Source: Rhizobium sp. ICMP 5592
GTDB taxonomy: Bacteria > Pseudomonadota > Alphaproteobacteria > Rhizobiales > Rhizobiaceae
Length of the DNA: 64,000 nucleotides
Direction of reading: 5' to 3'
Assembly (NCBI RefSeq): GCF_009498525.1
Contig: NZ_QSNT01000001.1
Coordinates: 487,032 to 551,031, forward strand
This document shows positions 9,813 through 18,644 of this stretch, piece after piece. The notes beneath the pieces were generated by a model. The model made no database searches. It was given only the letters and a program-made list of their open reading frames with translations, and was not told the DNA's origin. Both the position numbers and the translations under genes were made by a program. The number at the start of each line of letters is the position of its first letter. Positions within the stretch are counted from its first letter, which is position 1.

Positions 9813-11246
9813 ATGCAGAAGACCGACTTCTATATCGATGGCGCCTGGGTTCGGCCCGCACGGCCTAACCTCTACGATATCGTCTCGCCGTCGGACGGAA
9901 CGACTTCCGCGACCATTTCGCTGGGGAGTGCCGATGATGTCGACAGGGCAGTCACGGCCGCGCGTCGTGCCTTCGACCATTGGAGCCAGACGAATTTCAA
10001 ACGGCGGGTAGGACTGCTCGAACGGCTGCAACAGATCTATGCCGCTCGCTCCGAGGAGATGGCACAGGCAATCTCGCTCGAAATGGGGGCGCCGATCACC
10101 TTTGCGCGCCAGTCGCAGACCGATGCCGGCCGCAGCCAGATCAGCAATTTCCTCGCGGCGGCGAAGGAGTATCAGTTCGAGCACGCCATGCGCGCCGATG
10201 GTTCCGGCGATCAGATCCTGCATGAACCGATCGGCGTCTGCGGGCTGATCACGCCGTGGAACTGGCCGATCAACCAGATCACGCTGAAGGTCGTGCCGGC
10301 CTTGCTGGCCGGATGCACCGTCGTCCTCAAGCCGTCCGAGATCGCCCCGCTTTCCGCCATGCTGTTTGCCGAAATGATCGATGAGGCTGGCTATCCGGCA
10401 GGTGTGTTCAATCTCGTGAACGGAGACGGCGCCACCGTCGGAGAGGCAATTTCGGGTCATCCCGGCATCGACATGGTCAGCTTCACCGGTTCGACGCGTG
10501 CCGGCGTTGCCGTCATGAAACGGGCGGCCGAGACGGTGAAGCGCGTGACGCTGGAACTCGGCGGCAAGTCGCCGAACGTCGTCTTTGCTGATGTCGATAT
10601 CGAGGAGACGATTACGCGCGGTGCCAGAGCCTGTTTCTCGAACGCCGGCCAATCCTGCAACGCGCCGACGAGAATGCTGGTCGAGCGGCCGATCTACGAA
10701 AAGGCGGTGGCGATTGCCGTGAAAGTGGCGAACGACCTTGCCGTCGGAGCACCCAATGCCGAGGGGCCGCATATCGGCCCGGTCATTTCGATGAGGCAGT
10801 TCGACAGAATCCAGACGCTGATCCGGGCAGGCATCGCCGAGGGTGCGCGGCTTGCCGCCGGTGGTCCCGGTCGGCCGGAGGGGCTTGCCGTCGGCGCCTT
10901 TGTCCGCCCGACGGTCTTTGCCGATGTCGACAATGGCATGACGATCGCCCGCGAAGAAATCTTTGGCCCCGTCCTGTGCATCATACCGTTCGACAGCGAA
11001 GCGGAAGCTATCCGGATCGCCAACGACACGCCCTATGGTCTTAACGCGCAGGTCCAGTCGAAAGACCTCGCGCGGGCACGCCGGGTAGCTCGCGCGATCC
11101 GCTCGGGAATGGTGCAGATCAACGGCGCTTCCAGAGCGTCCGGCAGCCCTTTCGGTGGCGTCAAACAATCCGGCAACGGCCGGGAAGGCGGCATCTGGGG
11201 CATCGAGGAATATCTGGAGACGAAGTCTGTCAGTGGCTGGGGTTGA
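9813..11246 (+). CDS. NAD(P)-dependent aldehyde dehydrogenase
   Basis: The 477-residue product is a full-length ALDH superfamily member. It shows ITPWNWPINQ and VVLKPSEIAPLSA (cofactor binding), FTGSTRAG, the general-base segment LELGGKSPN near residue 250, the catalytic cysteine in NAGQSCNAPTR, and EEIFGPVLCI. The ATG at 9813 begins MQKTDFYIDGAW, the usual start, 26 bp after the FAD oxidoreductase stop; a longer frame overlaps that gene without support. It should oxidise the aldehyde produced by the upstream oxidase. It is the last gene of the operon and converges on rutF. Confidence 0.9.
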   Translation: MQKTDFYIDGAWVRPARPNLYDIVSPSDGTTSATISLGSADDVDRAVTAARRAFDHWSQTNFKRRVGLLERLQQIYAARSEEMAQAISLEMGAPITFARQSQTDAGRSQISNFLAAAKEYQFEHAMRADGSGDQILHEPIGVCGLITPWNWPINQITLKVVPALLAGCTVVLKPSEIAPLSAMLFAEMIDEAGYPAGVFNLVNGDGATVGEAISGHPGIDMVSFTGSTRAGVAVMKRAAETVKRVTLELGGKSPNVVFADVDIEETITRGARACFSNAGQSCNAPTRMLVERPIYEKAVAIAVKVANDLAVGAPNAEGPHIGPVISMRQFDRIQTLIRAGIAEGARLAAGGPGRPEGLAVGAFVRPTVFADVDNGMTIAREEIFGPVLCIIPFDSEAEAIRIANDTPYGLNAQVQSKDLARARRVARAIRSGMVQINGASRASGSPFGGVKQSGNGREGGIWGIEEYLETKSVSGWG

Positions 11247-11281
11247 CGGAGATCAGCATGTCTTGGTGACGTCACTTGGGC

Positions 11282-11803
11282 CTAGATCGCATGATAGCGC
11301 CGGTCGAAATAGATGAGAGCCTGTCCGCCCTCGTTCTCGCGGATGGCGACGACGTCGCAAATCAGGATGTCATGTGTGCCGCCGTCCGAGATGGCTTTCA
11401 CCCTGCAATCGAGAGAGATCAGCGCGTCGTCGAGTACCGGTGATCCCGTCTCAAGCAAGGACCAGCTGGCGCCCTCGAAACGCTCGTGCACCGGCGTTTT
11501 GCCGCCGAAAAGCCGACTAAGCTCCTCATGGCCGCGCTCCAGTGTGTTGACGCAAAGCACCCGGTTGGCGTTGACGGCCGGATAGGCGGAGGAGCCGCGA
11601 TTGAGGCAGACCAGCAATGTCGGCGGGCTGTCGGTCACGCTGCACACCGCCGTTGCCGCAAAGCCCGCAAGCCCTCCCGGACCATCTGTTGTCACGATGT
11701 TGACGGCGGCTCCGAGCCGCGCCATGGCGTTGCGGTATTCCTGCTTCCTCTCGTCAAGGGAGGGGGTGGCGGGTGCGGCGTCCGTCAGGGATGAGGCTTG
11801 CAT
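11282..11803 (-). CDS. rutF: FMN reductase RutF
   Basis: The 173-residue product is of the flavin reductase-like family: [48 protein letters not shown]. It supplies reduced FMN to RutA, the monooxygenase that opens the uracil ring. It is the last gene of the minus-strand rut operon, 10 bp after rutD. Assignment as RutF rather than another flavin reductase rests on this position and on close similarity to the family. Confidence 0.9.
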   Translation of the reverse strand: MQASSLTDAAPATPSLDERKQEYRNAMARLGAAVNIVTTDGPGGLAGFAATAVCSVTDSPPTLLVCLNRGSSAYPAVNANRVLCVNTLERGHEELSRLFGGKTPVHERFEGASWSLLETGSPVLDDALISLDCRVKAISDGGTHDILICDVVAIRENEGGQALIYFDRRYHAI

Positions 11804-11813
11804 GTCAGGCTCC

Positions 11814-12602
11814 TTATCGGACTTCCGATCTCGCGCGCAGAAAGCGCAGCACTTTATTGTTGAATTCCTCTGGCGCGACGACGTTCACCGCATGGGCGCC
11901 AAAGTCGGAAAGGGCGAGTTCGGCGGCGGGCAAGCCCTCGGCAAGCCGGACGGAGCGTGTATAGGGCACGAGAAGATCGTCGCGCGTGCCGACGACCAGC
12001 GTCGGGGTGCGGATCTCGGAGAGCCTGTGGTCGATATCGAACGCGCGCAAAGCCGCGATCCGTTTGAGAACATTCGCCTTGCCCTGGAAGTGCGCGACCC
12101 CATGGCGCTCGTCGGCGGCCATGCGTTCGGCATTTTCCGACATCCAGACGGCGGGATAGAGAAACAGAGGCTGCGCCTTGACGAAGGCCTCGACTCCGGA
12201 TCGCTCCAAGAGTTCGATGCGGATATCGAAGCAGCGCCCTGAATGCGGATCGGCCTTGCTCCAAGCGTTGATGAGGATCAGCTTCTCGATGAGCTCGGGA
12301 CGACGCAGCGCGATGTCGAGACCAATCAAGCCACCGAGCGCGTGGCCCATGAAGTCGAAACGATCAAGCTGCAGCCGGGCTGCGATCTCCAGCACATCGT
12401 CCGCCATGGCGGAGATGCCGCCTTCATCCGGAACGTCGCCGCCGGAACGTCCCGTGCCGCGATGATCGTAGGTGACGATCCGGAAATCGGTCGCGAGCGC
12501 CTCGATCTGAGGCGCCCAATAGCTGCCCGATCCGCCGAGCCCGGAGGACAGGATGATCGTCTTCGCGTCGGGGCGATCGAGCCCATGAACCTCGAAATGC
12601 AT
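11814..12602 (-). CDS. rutD: RutD, aminoacrylate-pathway alpha/beta hydrolase
   Basis: The 262-residue product is an alpha/beta hydrolase with [14 protein letters not shown] near the N-terminus, the [13 protein letters not shown] segment, and a [14 protein letters not shown] motif. At that nucleophile elbow the usual GxSxG serine is replaced by alanine (GHALGG), as I recall for RutD proteins. RutD speeds the breakdown of aminoacrylate in the pyrimidine pathway. The ATG at 12602 ([12 protein letters not shown]) is 5 bp after the rutC stop; a longer frame overlaps rutC. Confidence 0.88.
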   Translation of the reverse strand: MHFEVHGLDRPDAKTIILSSGLGGSGSYWAPQIEALATDFRIVTYDHRGTGRSGGDVPDEGGISAMADDVLEIAARLQLDRFDFMGHALGGLIGLDIALRRPELIEKLILINAWSKADPHSGRCFDIRIELLERSGVEAFVKAQPLFLYPAVWMSENAERMAADERHGVAHFQGKANVLKRIAALRAFDIDHRLSEIRTPTLVVGTRDDLLVPYTRSVRLAEGLPAAELALSDFGAHAVNVVAPEEFNNKVLRFLRARSEVR

Positions 12603-12607
12603 GCCGC

Positions 12608-12997
12608 CTACTTCTTGCCAATATGGGCGACGGTTGCGATCTCGACCAGCGCGTCGGGCTTCACAAGCCCGCACAGGATGCAGTAGCGTGCCGGCTTGTC
12701 GCCCGGGAAGTATTCGGCATAGACGGCGTTGACGGCCTGGTAGTTGGCCCAGTCGGTGACGAAGATGTGGTTCATGGTCACGTCTTCCATCGTGCCCCCG
12801 GCCGTCTCGATCACCGATTTGATGGTTTCGAGCACATGGCGCGTCTGGGCGCCGGCATCGCCGACATGCACGACGTCGTTGTTCTTGTCGAAGGGCAGGG
12901 TGCCGGAGACGTAGACGATGCCGTCGGCAAGCGTGCCGGGCGAAAATGGTGCGATTGGCTTGTGGGTCCCGGCGGGCACGATGATGGACTTGGGCAT
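12608..12997 (-). CDS. rutC: RutC, aminoacrylate deaminase (RidA/YjgF family)
   Basis: The 129-residue product is a RidA-family protein: [35 protein letters not shown], and the arginine-containing tail [19 protein letters not shown]. RutC acts on 3-aminoacrylate released by RutB, so that toxic enamine does not accumulate. It lies between rutB (24 bp) and rutD (5 bp) in the canonical order. Confidence 0.92.
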   Translation of the reverse strand: MPKSIIVPAGTHKPIAPFSPGTLADGIVYVSGTLPFDKNNDVVHVGDAGAQTRHVLETIKSVIETAGGTMEDVTMNHIFVTDWANYQAVNAVYAEYFPGDKPARYCILCGLVKPDALVEIATVAHIGKK

Positions 12998-13021
12998 GAG
13001 GGTCTCCTCTTGATGATTGGA

Positions 13022-13758
13022 TCAGGCTTCGTTTGGAGCGGCTTGCGAGATGGTGGCGCAGAAATCGTTGACGGTGGCGACCCAGCCGAAGAATTTCTCG
13101 ACGTTGTAGACGGTCGCCTGCTGGATGAAATCGGGGCCGAGATGATGGGTGGCGTCCTCCAGCATCACGCCGAAATATTCGAGATGGAAGGCATCGCGGA
13201 GCGAGCTCTCCACGCAGACATTCGTGGCGATGCCGACGAAGACGAGATTGCGGATGCCGCGTGCGCGCAGCACGCTGTCCATATTGGTGTTGAAGAAACC
13301 GCTATAGCGGGTCTTCGGCACCAGGATATCGCCGGGTTGGGGTTGCAGCTCGTCGACGATCGCGTAGTCCCAGGTTCCCTTGGCAAGAAGCTGGCCCTGC
13401 AGCTCCGGTCTCTGACGCATGGTCTTCAGGGCATTGGACTTGTGATAGTTCGGCGAGCCGGGGCCGCCTGCCTCCACATAGTCCTTGTCCCAGCCGTTCT
13501 GGAAATAGATAACCTGAACGCCGGCGCCGCGCGCCGCGTCCAGTGTCTTCTTGATATTGGCGATCGTGCCCTTGGCTCCTGCGATATCGAAGCCGGCGAG
13601 ATCGACATAGCCGCCTTCGGTCGAATAGGCATTCTGCATGTCGACGACGACGACCGCCGTTTCGCTGGGTTTCAGCGTGATCGGTTCGGGTCTCGCGGGG
13701 AGGGTGACGCTCTGCGAGCGCTCTTGGGGAGCCTGGTATCCGGCTGCGGTAACGGCGC

Positions 13759-13762
<4 letters not shown>
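13022..13762 (-). CDS. rutB: RutB, peroxyureidoacrylate/ureidoacrylate amidohydrolase
   Basis: The 246-residue product is an isochorismatase-like hydrolase: [20 protein letters not shown] with the catalytic Asp, [20 protein letters not shown], and the nucleophile Cys in [14 protein letters not shown]. It matches E. coli RutB over nearly its whole length. It releases carbamate (hence ammonia and CO2) and aminoacrylate. The ATG at 13762 overlaps the rutA stop by four bases (ATGA), which supports this start over one 39 bp upstream inside rutA. Confidence 0.94.
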
Positions 13763-14850
<1,088 letters not shown>

Positions 14851-14979
14851 ATCTGCTCTCCTCTTGAGGTCGCGAGCGGCCAAGGCCTGGTTCGGGATCT
14901 TGAAAGCAGATTGCGTGCCAGATCGAAAAATCTAATAAAATCAATGATGATCTGTTTTGAGTGTCGCAAATTATTTATC

Positions 14980-15021
14980 GTTTGGTCAAAAATTTACCGT
15001 CCGATAAATTTTTGACCAAAC
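14980..15021. repeat. Perfect 17-bp inverted repeat with RutR-like half-sites
   Basis: GTTTGGTCAAAAATTTA (14980-14996) and its exact reverse complement (15005-15021) flank an 8-bp spacer. Each arm contains TTGACCA, the half-site of the E. coli RutR operator (TTGACCA-NN-TGGTCAA). Here the half-sites point outward and are 22 bp apart, so this is not a canonical RutR box. It could be a looping operator, a hairpin in the rutA leader, or both. Confidence 0.6.
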
Positions 15022-15064
15022 ATCGGGCTTTGCCGCCCAAAATTGCGGCACCGCCCAATGTTTG
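15017..15064. repeat. Long imperfect hairpin sharing an arm with the 17-bp repeat
   Basis: Three stacked helices can form: CAAACAT/ATGTTTG (15017-15023 with 15058-15064), GGGC/GCCC (15025-15028 with 15053-15056) and TGCCGC/GCGGCA (15031-15036 with 15045-15050), separated only by small internal loops. It uses bases 15017-15021 that also pair in the adjacent 17-bp repeat, so the two structures exclude each other in RNA. Confidence 0.5.
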
Positions 15065-15152
15065 CTGGAAAAACAAATCAAGCGACGGCGCCATCTATTG
15101 CCACCGTTCACAATTTTCCCAAGCTGAAATGGATATGGCTGTTCGGGATGGC

Positions 15153-15185
15153 GCCGCTCAAAAAGCGGCACGGTTTATCGTGCCG
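15153..15185. repeat. Two overlapping, mutually exclusive hairpins
   Basis: GCCGCT/AGCGGC (15153-15158 with 15164-15169) and CGGCACG/CGTGCCG (15166-15172 with 15179-15185) share bases 15166-15169. Both are perfect. Neither is followed by a T-run on either strand, so they are not ordinary terminators. Confidence 0.45.
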
Positions 15186-15221
15186 ACGGGCCACCATGTC
15201 GTAACATACTGTCACCAGTGC

Positions 15222-15258
15222 GAATTGGTTCGCCTCGTTTGCCAAGGCGAACCAATTC
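15222..15258. repeat. Perfect 14-bp inverted repeat after the ABC exporter gene
   Basis: GAATTGGTTCGCCT (15222-15235) and AGGCGAACCAATTC (15245-15258) enclose a 9-nt loop. It lies 30 bp past the exporter stop in that gene's direction of transcription. It could stabilise the exporter mRNA 3' end or act as an operator; no T-run follows. Confidence 0.5.
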
Positions 15259-15288
15259 TGCGGGGTGGAGACTGCCTGTAGACCGTTG

Positions 15289-17109
15289 TTAGCCGATCAG
15301 CCCTTCGCTCGTGATGCCCTTCGTCAGCTCCAGTGCCTGGCGCTCGAAGAGCCCGCGATAGATCCCGCTTTTGCGCCGAATGAGGCTGGCATGGGTGCCT
15401 TCCTCGGCAATATGTCCGTGTTCGAAGACCAGCAGCCGATCGAGGGCGCGCACAGTCGACAGTCTGTGAGCGACGACGAGTGTCGTGCGTCCCTCCATCA
15501 GCCTCTCCATCGCCTGCTGGATGAGCATCTCCGATTCCGAATCGAGGCTCGAGGTCGCCTCGTCGAGGATCAGGATCGGCGCATCGGCCAGGAAAGCGCG
15601 GGCGATGGCGATGCGTTGCCGTTCGCCACCGGAAAGCTTGATGCCGCGTTCGCCGACAAGCGTCGCATAGCCCTTTGGCAGCGCCTCGATGAAATCATGG
15701 GCGCTGGCAAGCCGCGCAGCCGTCCTGATCTCCGCTTGGGTAGCCGTTGGCCTGGCATAGGCGATATTTTCTGCCAGCGAGCGGTGAAACAGGATGGGTT
15801 CCTGCTGCACGATGGCGATCTGGCGGCGAAGAGAGGTCTGCGCCACCTTGGAGATATCCTGCCCGTCGATCGAGACCGTGCCGTGGTTGATGTCATGCAG
15901 GCGTTGGATCAGCTTGATGAAGGTCGTCTTTCCGGAGCCGGAATGGCCGACGAGGCCGACCCGCTCGCCCGGTTTGATGGTGACCGAGAAGTCCTTGTAG
16001 AGCGGGGCACGGTGGTTGCCATAGTGGAAGGTGACATGATCGAACGTGATCATGCCGGCCTTCACATGCAGAGCCGGTGCGCCGGGAACGTCCTCCACGC
16101 CCAAAGGCTGCGCATGGATAGTGACAAGCTCCTCCATGTCGTTCACCGAGCGCTGCAGGTTGCGGATATGCATGCCTATTTCACGCAGATAGCCCTGAAG
16201 GATGAAAAAGGCAGTCAGGACGAAGGTGATGTCGCCCGCATTGGCCTTGCCGTTGGCCCAGAGCCAAAGGGCAAGGCCCAGCACACAGCCGCGTAACAGG
16301 CTGAGCAGCGCATTCTGCGAGGTGCCGTTCAGCGTGCCCCGCGTCCAGGTGCGCGCGGTGCGATCCCGCCACTTGCGCATGACCGTGGCGAGACGCTTGT
16401 CTTCGCGGTCCTCGGCGCCAAAGGCCTTGACCACGGCGTTGCAGGTCACGGCATCGGCAAGCGCGCCGCCAAGGCGTGTATCCCAGCTATTGGCCATGCT
16501 GGCCATCGGTGCAACATAGCGCAGAGCCATCGTCGCCGTGAAAGCGATAAAGAGCACGGATCCGGCGCCAACCAGCAATCCCATCATCGGCCAGTACCAC
16601 GTCATCAGAATGGTCGAGCCGATGAGCATTACCAGCGATGGGAACAGCGCAACGAAGACGGTGTCGTTGAGCAGGTCGAGCGCCCACATGCCGCGCGTCA
16701 CTTTGCGAACGGTGGAACCGGCAAAGCTGTTGGCGTGCCAATCGCTCGAAAAGCGCTGGATATGGAAGAAGGAATTCGCCGCGATCTCCGACATCGACTT
16801 TAGCGTGAAGCCGATGATGGCGGTGAACGTGGCATGCCGCAGGATGACGGCGCCGACTGACAGTGCCATCAGCCAGCAGAAGGCGTTGACGGCATTGTTC
16901 CATGTTGCGGCGTCGCCGGCATGGCCGGACACCACCGCATCGACCAGCCGGCCGGAAAACAAGGGCGTGAGCACATCCGCAAACGTGGACAGCATGGCTG
17001 TGAACAGCATGAAGGAGGCGCGGCCGGGCTGTTGCTTCCAGTGAGCCCAGCAAAAACGGAAAACGCTGCGAAAAGCACCGCCGCGGCGGGATTTGAAACC
17101 AAGAGCCAT
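15289..17109 (-). CDS. ABC exporter, fused permease/ATPase
   Basis: The 606-residue half-transporter has an N-terminal transmembrane domain of about six helices (FMLFTAMLSTFADVLTPLF; MALSVGAVILRHATFTAII) and a C-terminal ABC cassette with Walker A GHSGSGKTTF, signature LSGGERQRIAIARAF and Walker B LILDEATSSLD, then the H-loop VVAHRLSTV. This is the MsbA/multidrug exporter plan and acts as a homodimer. The ATG at 17109 (MALGFKSRRGG) is preferred. The frame could be extended to a TTG at 17163, and neither start has a strong ribosome site. No binding-protein gene is nearby. Substrate unknown. Confidence 0.88.
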   Translation of the reverse strand: MALGFKSRRGGAFRSVFRFCWAHWKQQPGRASFMLFTAMLSTFADVLTPLFSGRLVDAVVSGHAGDAATWNNAVNAFCWLMALSVGAVILRHATFTAIIGFTLKSMSEIAANSFFHIQRFSSDWHANSFAGSTVRKVTRGMWALDLLNDTVFVALFPSLVMLIGSTILMTWYWPMMGLLVGAGSVLFIAFTATMALRYVAPMASMANSWDTRLGGALADAVTCNAVVKAFGAEDREDKRLATVMRKWRDRTARTWTRGTLNGTSQNALLSLLRGCVLGLALWLWANGKANAGDITFVLTAFFILQGYLREIGMHIRNLQRSVNDMEELVTIHAQPLGVEDVPGAPALHVKAGMITFDHVTFHYGNHRAPLYKDFSVTIKPGERVGLVGHSGSGKTTFIKLIQRLHDINHGTVSIDGQDISKVAQTSLRRQIAIVQQEPILFHRSLAENIAYARPTATQAEIRTAARLASAHDFIEALPKGYATLVGERGIKLSGGERQRIAIARAFLADAPILILDEATSSLDSESEMLIQQAMERLMEGRTTLVVAHRLSTVRALDRLLVFEHGHIAEEGTHASLIRRKSGIYRGLFERQALELTKGITSEGLIG

Positions 17110-17609
17110 TGATGTATCCGGCTTGTCGCCGGCTCCGTCATAGGGAAAAGGATGTTCGCGCAAAACCGCGCGAAATGGTTTGGTGAGGAACGAGCGACGG
17201 GAGGCTTAGCACCAGTCCATCAGGTTCTGTCGCGTTGGAAAACGCTGACGGCCTCAGGCGATAGTCGCGGAAGCCACTGGGGAGTCGGAAAAAATAGCCA
17301 TCGAAAACTCCCTCGAACCGTGTTGATGATGTTCAACCCTAGATCGCTTTGGCGTGTAGGCCAAGCCGAATCCGGCGAAATTTTCGACTAAGCTTTGAGA
17401 TGCGGCATACTTGCAACAGCAGCCAGGTCGTAAGCCCCCTCGGGGAAAGGAACAGGCCATGGCAAAACGCATCAAAAGGACGTGGGGCATGGCGCATTAG
17501 GGATTCGTTCACCATGATCGCAGCTTCGTCTCGGCATTGAATTGACGTTCACCCGAACATAACCTCGCAAAAGCAGAATGGTCTTTCCTATCTGTTCCGA
17601 GGAATTTCC
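17110..17609. other. About 500-bp intergenic region, no convincing gene
   Basis: It separates the divergent ABC exporter and the split signalling gene. Frames on both strands lack family resemblance. The only small candidate is a 13-codon frame MAKRIKRTWGMAH at 17459-17500, preceded by GGGGAAAGGAACAGGCC; this is weak evidence. I saw no clear promoter pair. Confidence 0.5.
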
Positions 17610-18629
17610 GTGGCTAAAGGCGTCATTGCGGACGGCAAATTGCCAATCTCATTCTCCGAGGTCGAGCCGGCTCCGAATGCAGCCATGTCGCGCAGGACGC
17701 CGGAGAAGGTTCACCACGAAGCTGACTTGGCCGAGCGCCAGTGTTGGCTGGAAAACATGATCAACCAAATCCCTGATTATATCTACGCAAAGGACCTGGA
17801 GGGACGTTTCCTGTTTGCAAACCAGGCGGTCGTCGCCAACAACGGGCTTTCCCATCTGAAGGATTTGGTTGGACGGACGGATTTCGAATTTCTGTCGCGC
17901 CATGTGGCGCAAATCGCCACGGATGTTGAACGTCGCGTAGCCGAGACAGGACAGCCCCATTTCGGCGGTGAGGAGTTGGCATTTCGTGGCGATGGCGAAC
18001 GATGGCTGATGATCACGCGTGTCCCGCTGAGAGACGCGTCCGGAACAATAATCGGCATCGTCGGGGTTTCCCGTGACATCACCGCGCAGAAATCGGCAGA
18101 ACGACGGATGCGCGCTCAGTCCGGCCTGCTCGAAATGATAGCGCGCGGGATGCCTCTTGCCGATTTTCTCGAAGAACTTGCCCGGATGATTGCTGGATTC
18201 GCGGAGGGTGTGCATGCTGCATTCCTGACGGTTGCGCCGGATCCGGGGGAACTGCGTCTGGCGGCCGCGCCCACCTTGAATGAAAAGTATCGCAAGCGAG
18301 CCAATGCGGCCTTCATTCGCACCGTTCCCACAGATCTCGGAGCCGCCGCGACGGCACTCAAGCTTGCCTTCGATCAGGCGAGTGTCTCTGAACTTGACCA
18401 TCAGTGCCGCTGTTTGGCCATTTCCGGCGTCGACGGCCAGATCGAAGGCGTCCTGGCTCTCTATTCGTCCGAGGGAGCACGGTATCAATCGGATTTCTCC
18501 GAGTTTGTTTCGCTCGCCGTGCACATGGCCGGGATCGCAATCAGCCGTCATCGCGCCGAGGCACGGATCGGGTTTCTCGCCGACCACGATCCCCTGACGG
18601 GGATGGCCAACCGCGCTTTGCTGGATTGA
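17610..18629 (+). CDS. PAS-GAF N-terminal half of the split signalling protein
   Basis: The 339-residue product starts at GTG after GAGGAA. A PAS fold with its PAC tail spans about residues 50-155 (MINQIPDYIYAKDLEGRFLF; GIVGVSRDITAQKSAERR). A GAF-like region follows (LEMIARGMPLADFLEEL; AISGVDGQIEGVLALY). It ends a few residues into the GGDEF domain (DHDPLTGMANRALLD), which is therefore incomplete. No membrane segment is seen, so it is probably a cytoplasmic sensor. On its own it would have no output domain. Confidence 0.7.
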   Translation: MAKGVIADGKLPISFSEVEPAPNAAMSRRTPEKVHHEADLAERQCWLENMINQIPDYIYAKDLEGRFLFANQAVVANNGLSHLKDLVGRTDFEFLSRHVAQIATDVERRVAETGQPHFGGEELAFRGDGERWLMITRVPLRDASGTIIGIVGVSRDITAQKSAERRMRAQSGLLEMIARGMPLADFLEELARMIAGFAEGVHAAFLTVAPDPGELRLAAAPTLNEKYRKRANAAFIRTVPTDLGAAATALKLAFDQASVSELDHQCRCLAISGVDGQIEGVLALYSSEGARYQSDFSEFVSLAVHMAGIAISRHRAEARIGFLADHDPLTGMANRALLD

Positions 18630-18644
18630 AGACTCACCCTTGCA

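Larger units (their letters stand above)
14851..15288. other. 438-bp non-coding region upstream of rutA, dense in inverted repeats
   Basis: No convincing gene is present: the longest frame here (plus strand, 14961-15281) has no recognisable family, no good ribosome site and simply reads through the repeats. The region carries at least five inverted repeats, listed separately. It lies between the ABC exporter stop and rutA on the same strand, so it is the likely rutA leader and promoter region. The stretch 14925-15015 is much richer in A+T than its surroundings. Confidence 0.7.

Noticed and set aside
9594..11168. 524-codon open frame on the minus strand
   Set aside because: It is a complement shadow of the aldehyde dehydrogenase gene, with a composition full of Arg, His and Asp and no recognisable motif.
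14980..15021. Canonical RutR operator
   Set aside because: The half-sites match but their order is reversed and the spacing is 22 bp instead of 2, so I list it only as a repeat with RutR-like half-sites.
15222..15258. Intrinsic terminator of the ABC exporter gene
   Set aside because: The stem is perfect but no T-run follows in the transcript direction. The same objection applies to the hairpins at 25431-25456 and 60502-60527.
14961..15281. Possible 106-residue protein divergent from rutA, where rutR might be expected
   Set aside because: It has no TetR-like features and no ribosome site, and it reads straight through the inverted repeats.
18627..18629. TGA as a selenocysteine codon
   Set aside because: The position is not a redox or catalytic site in GGDEF proteins and no SECIS-like hairpin is apparent. 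A nonsense mutation is simpler.
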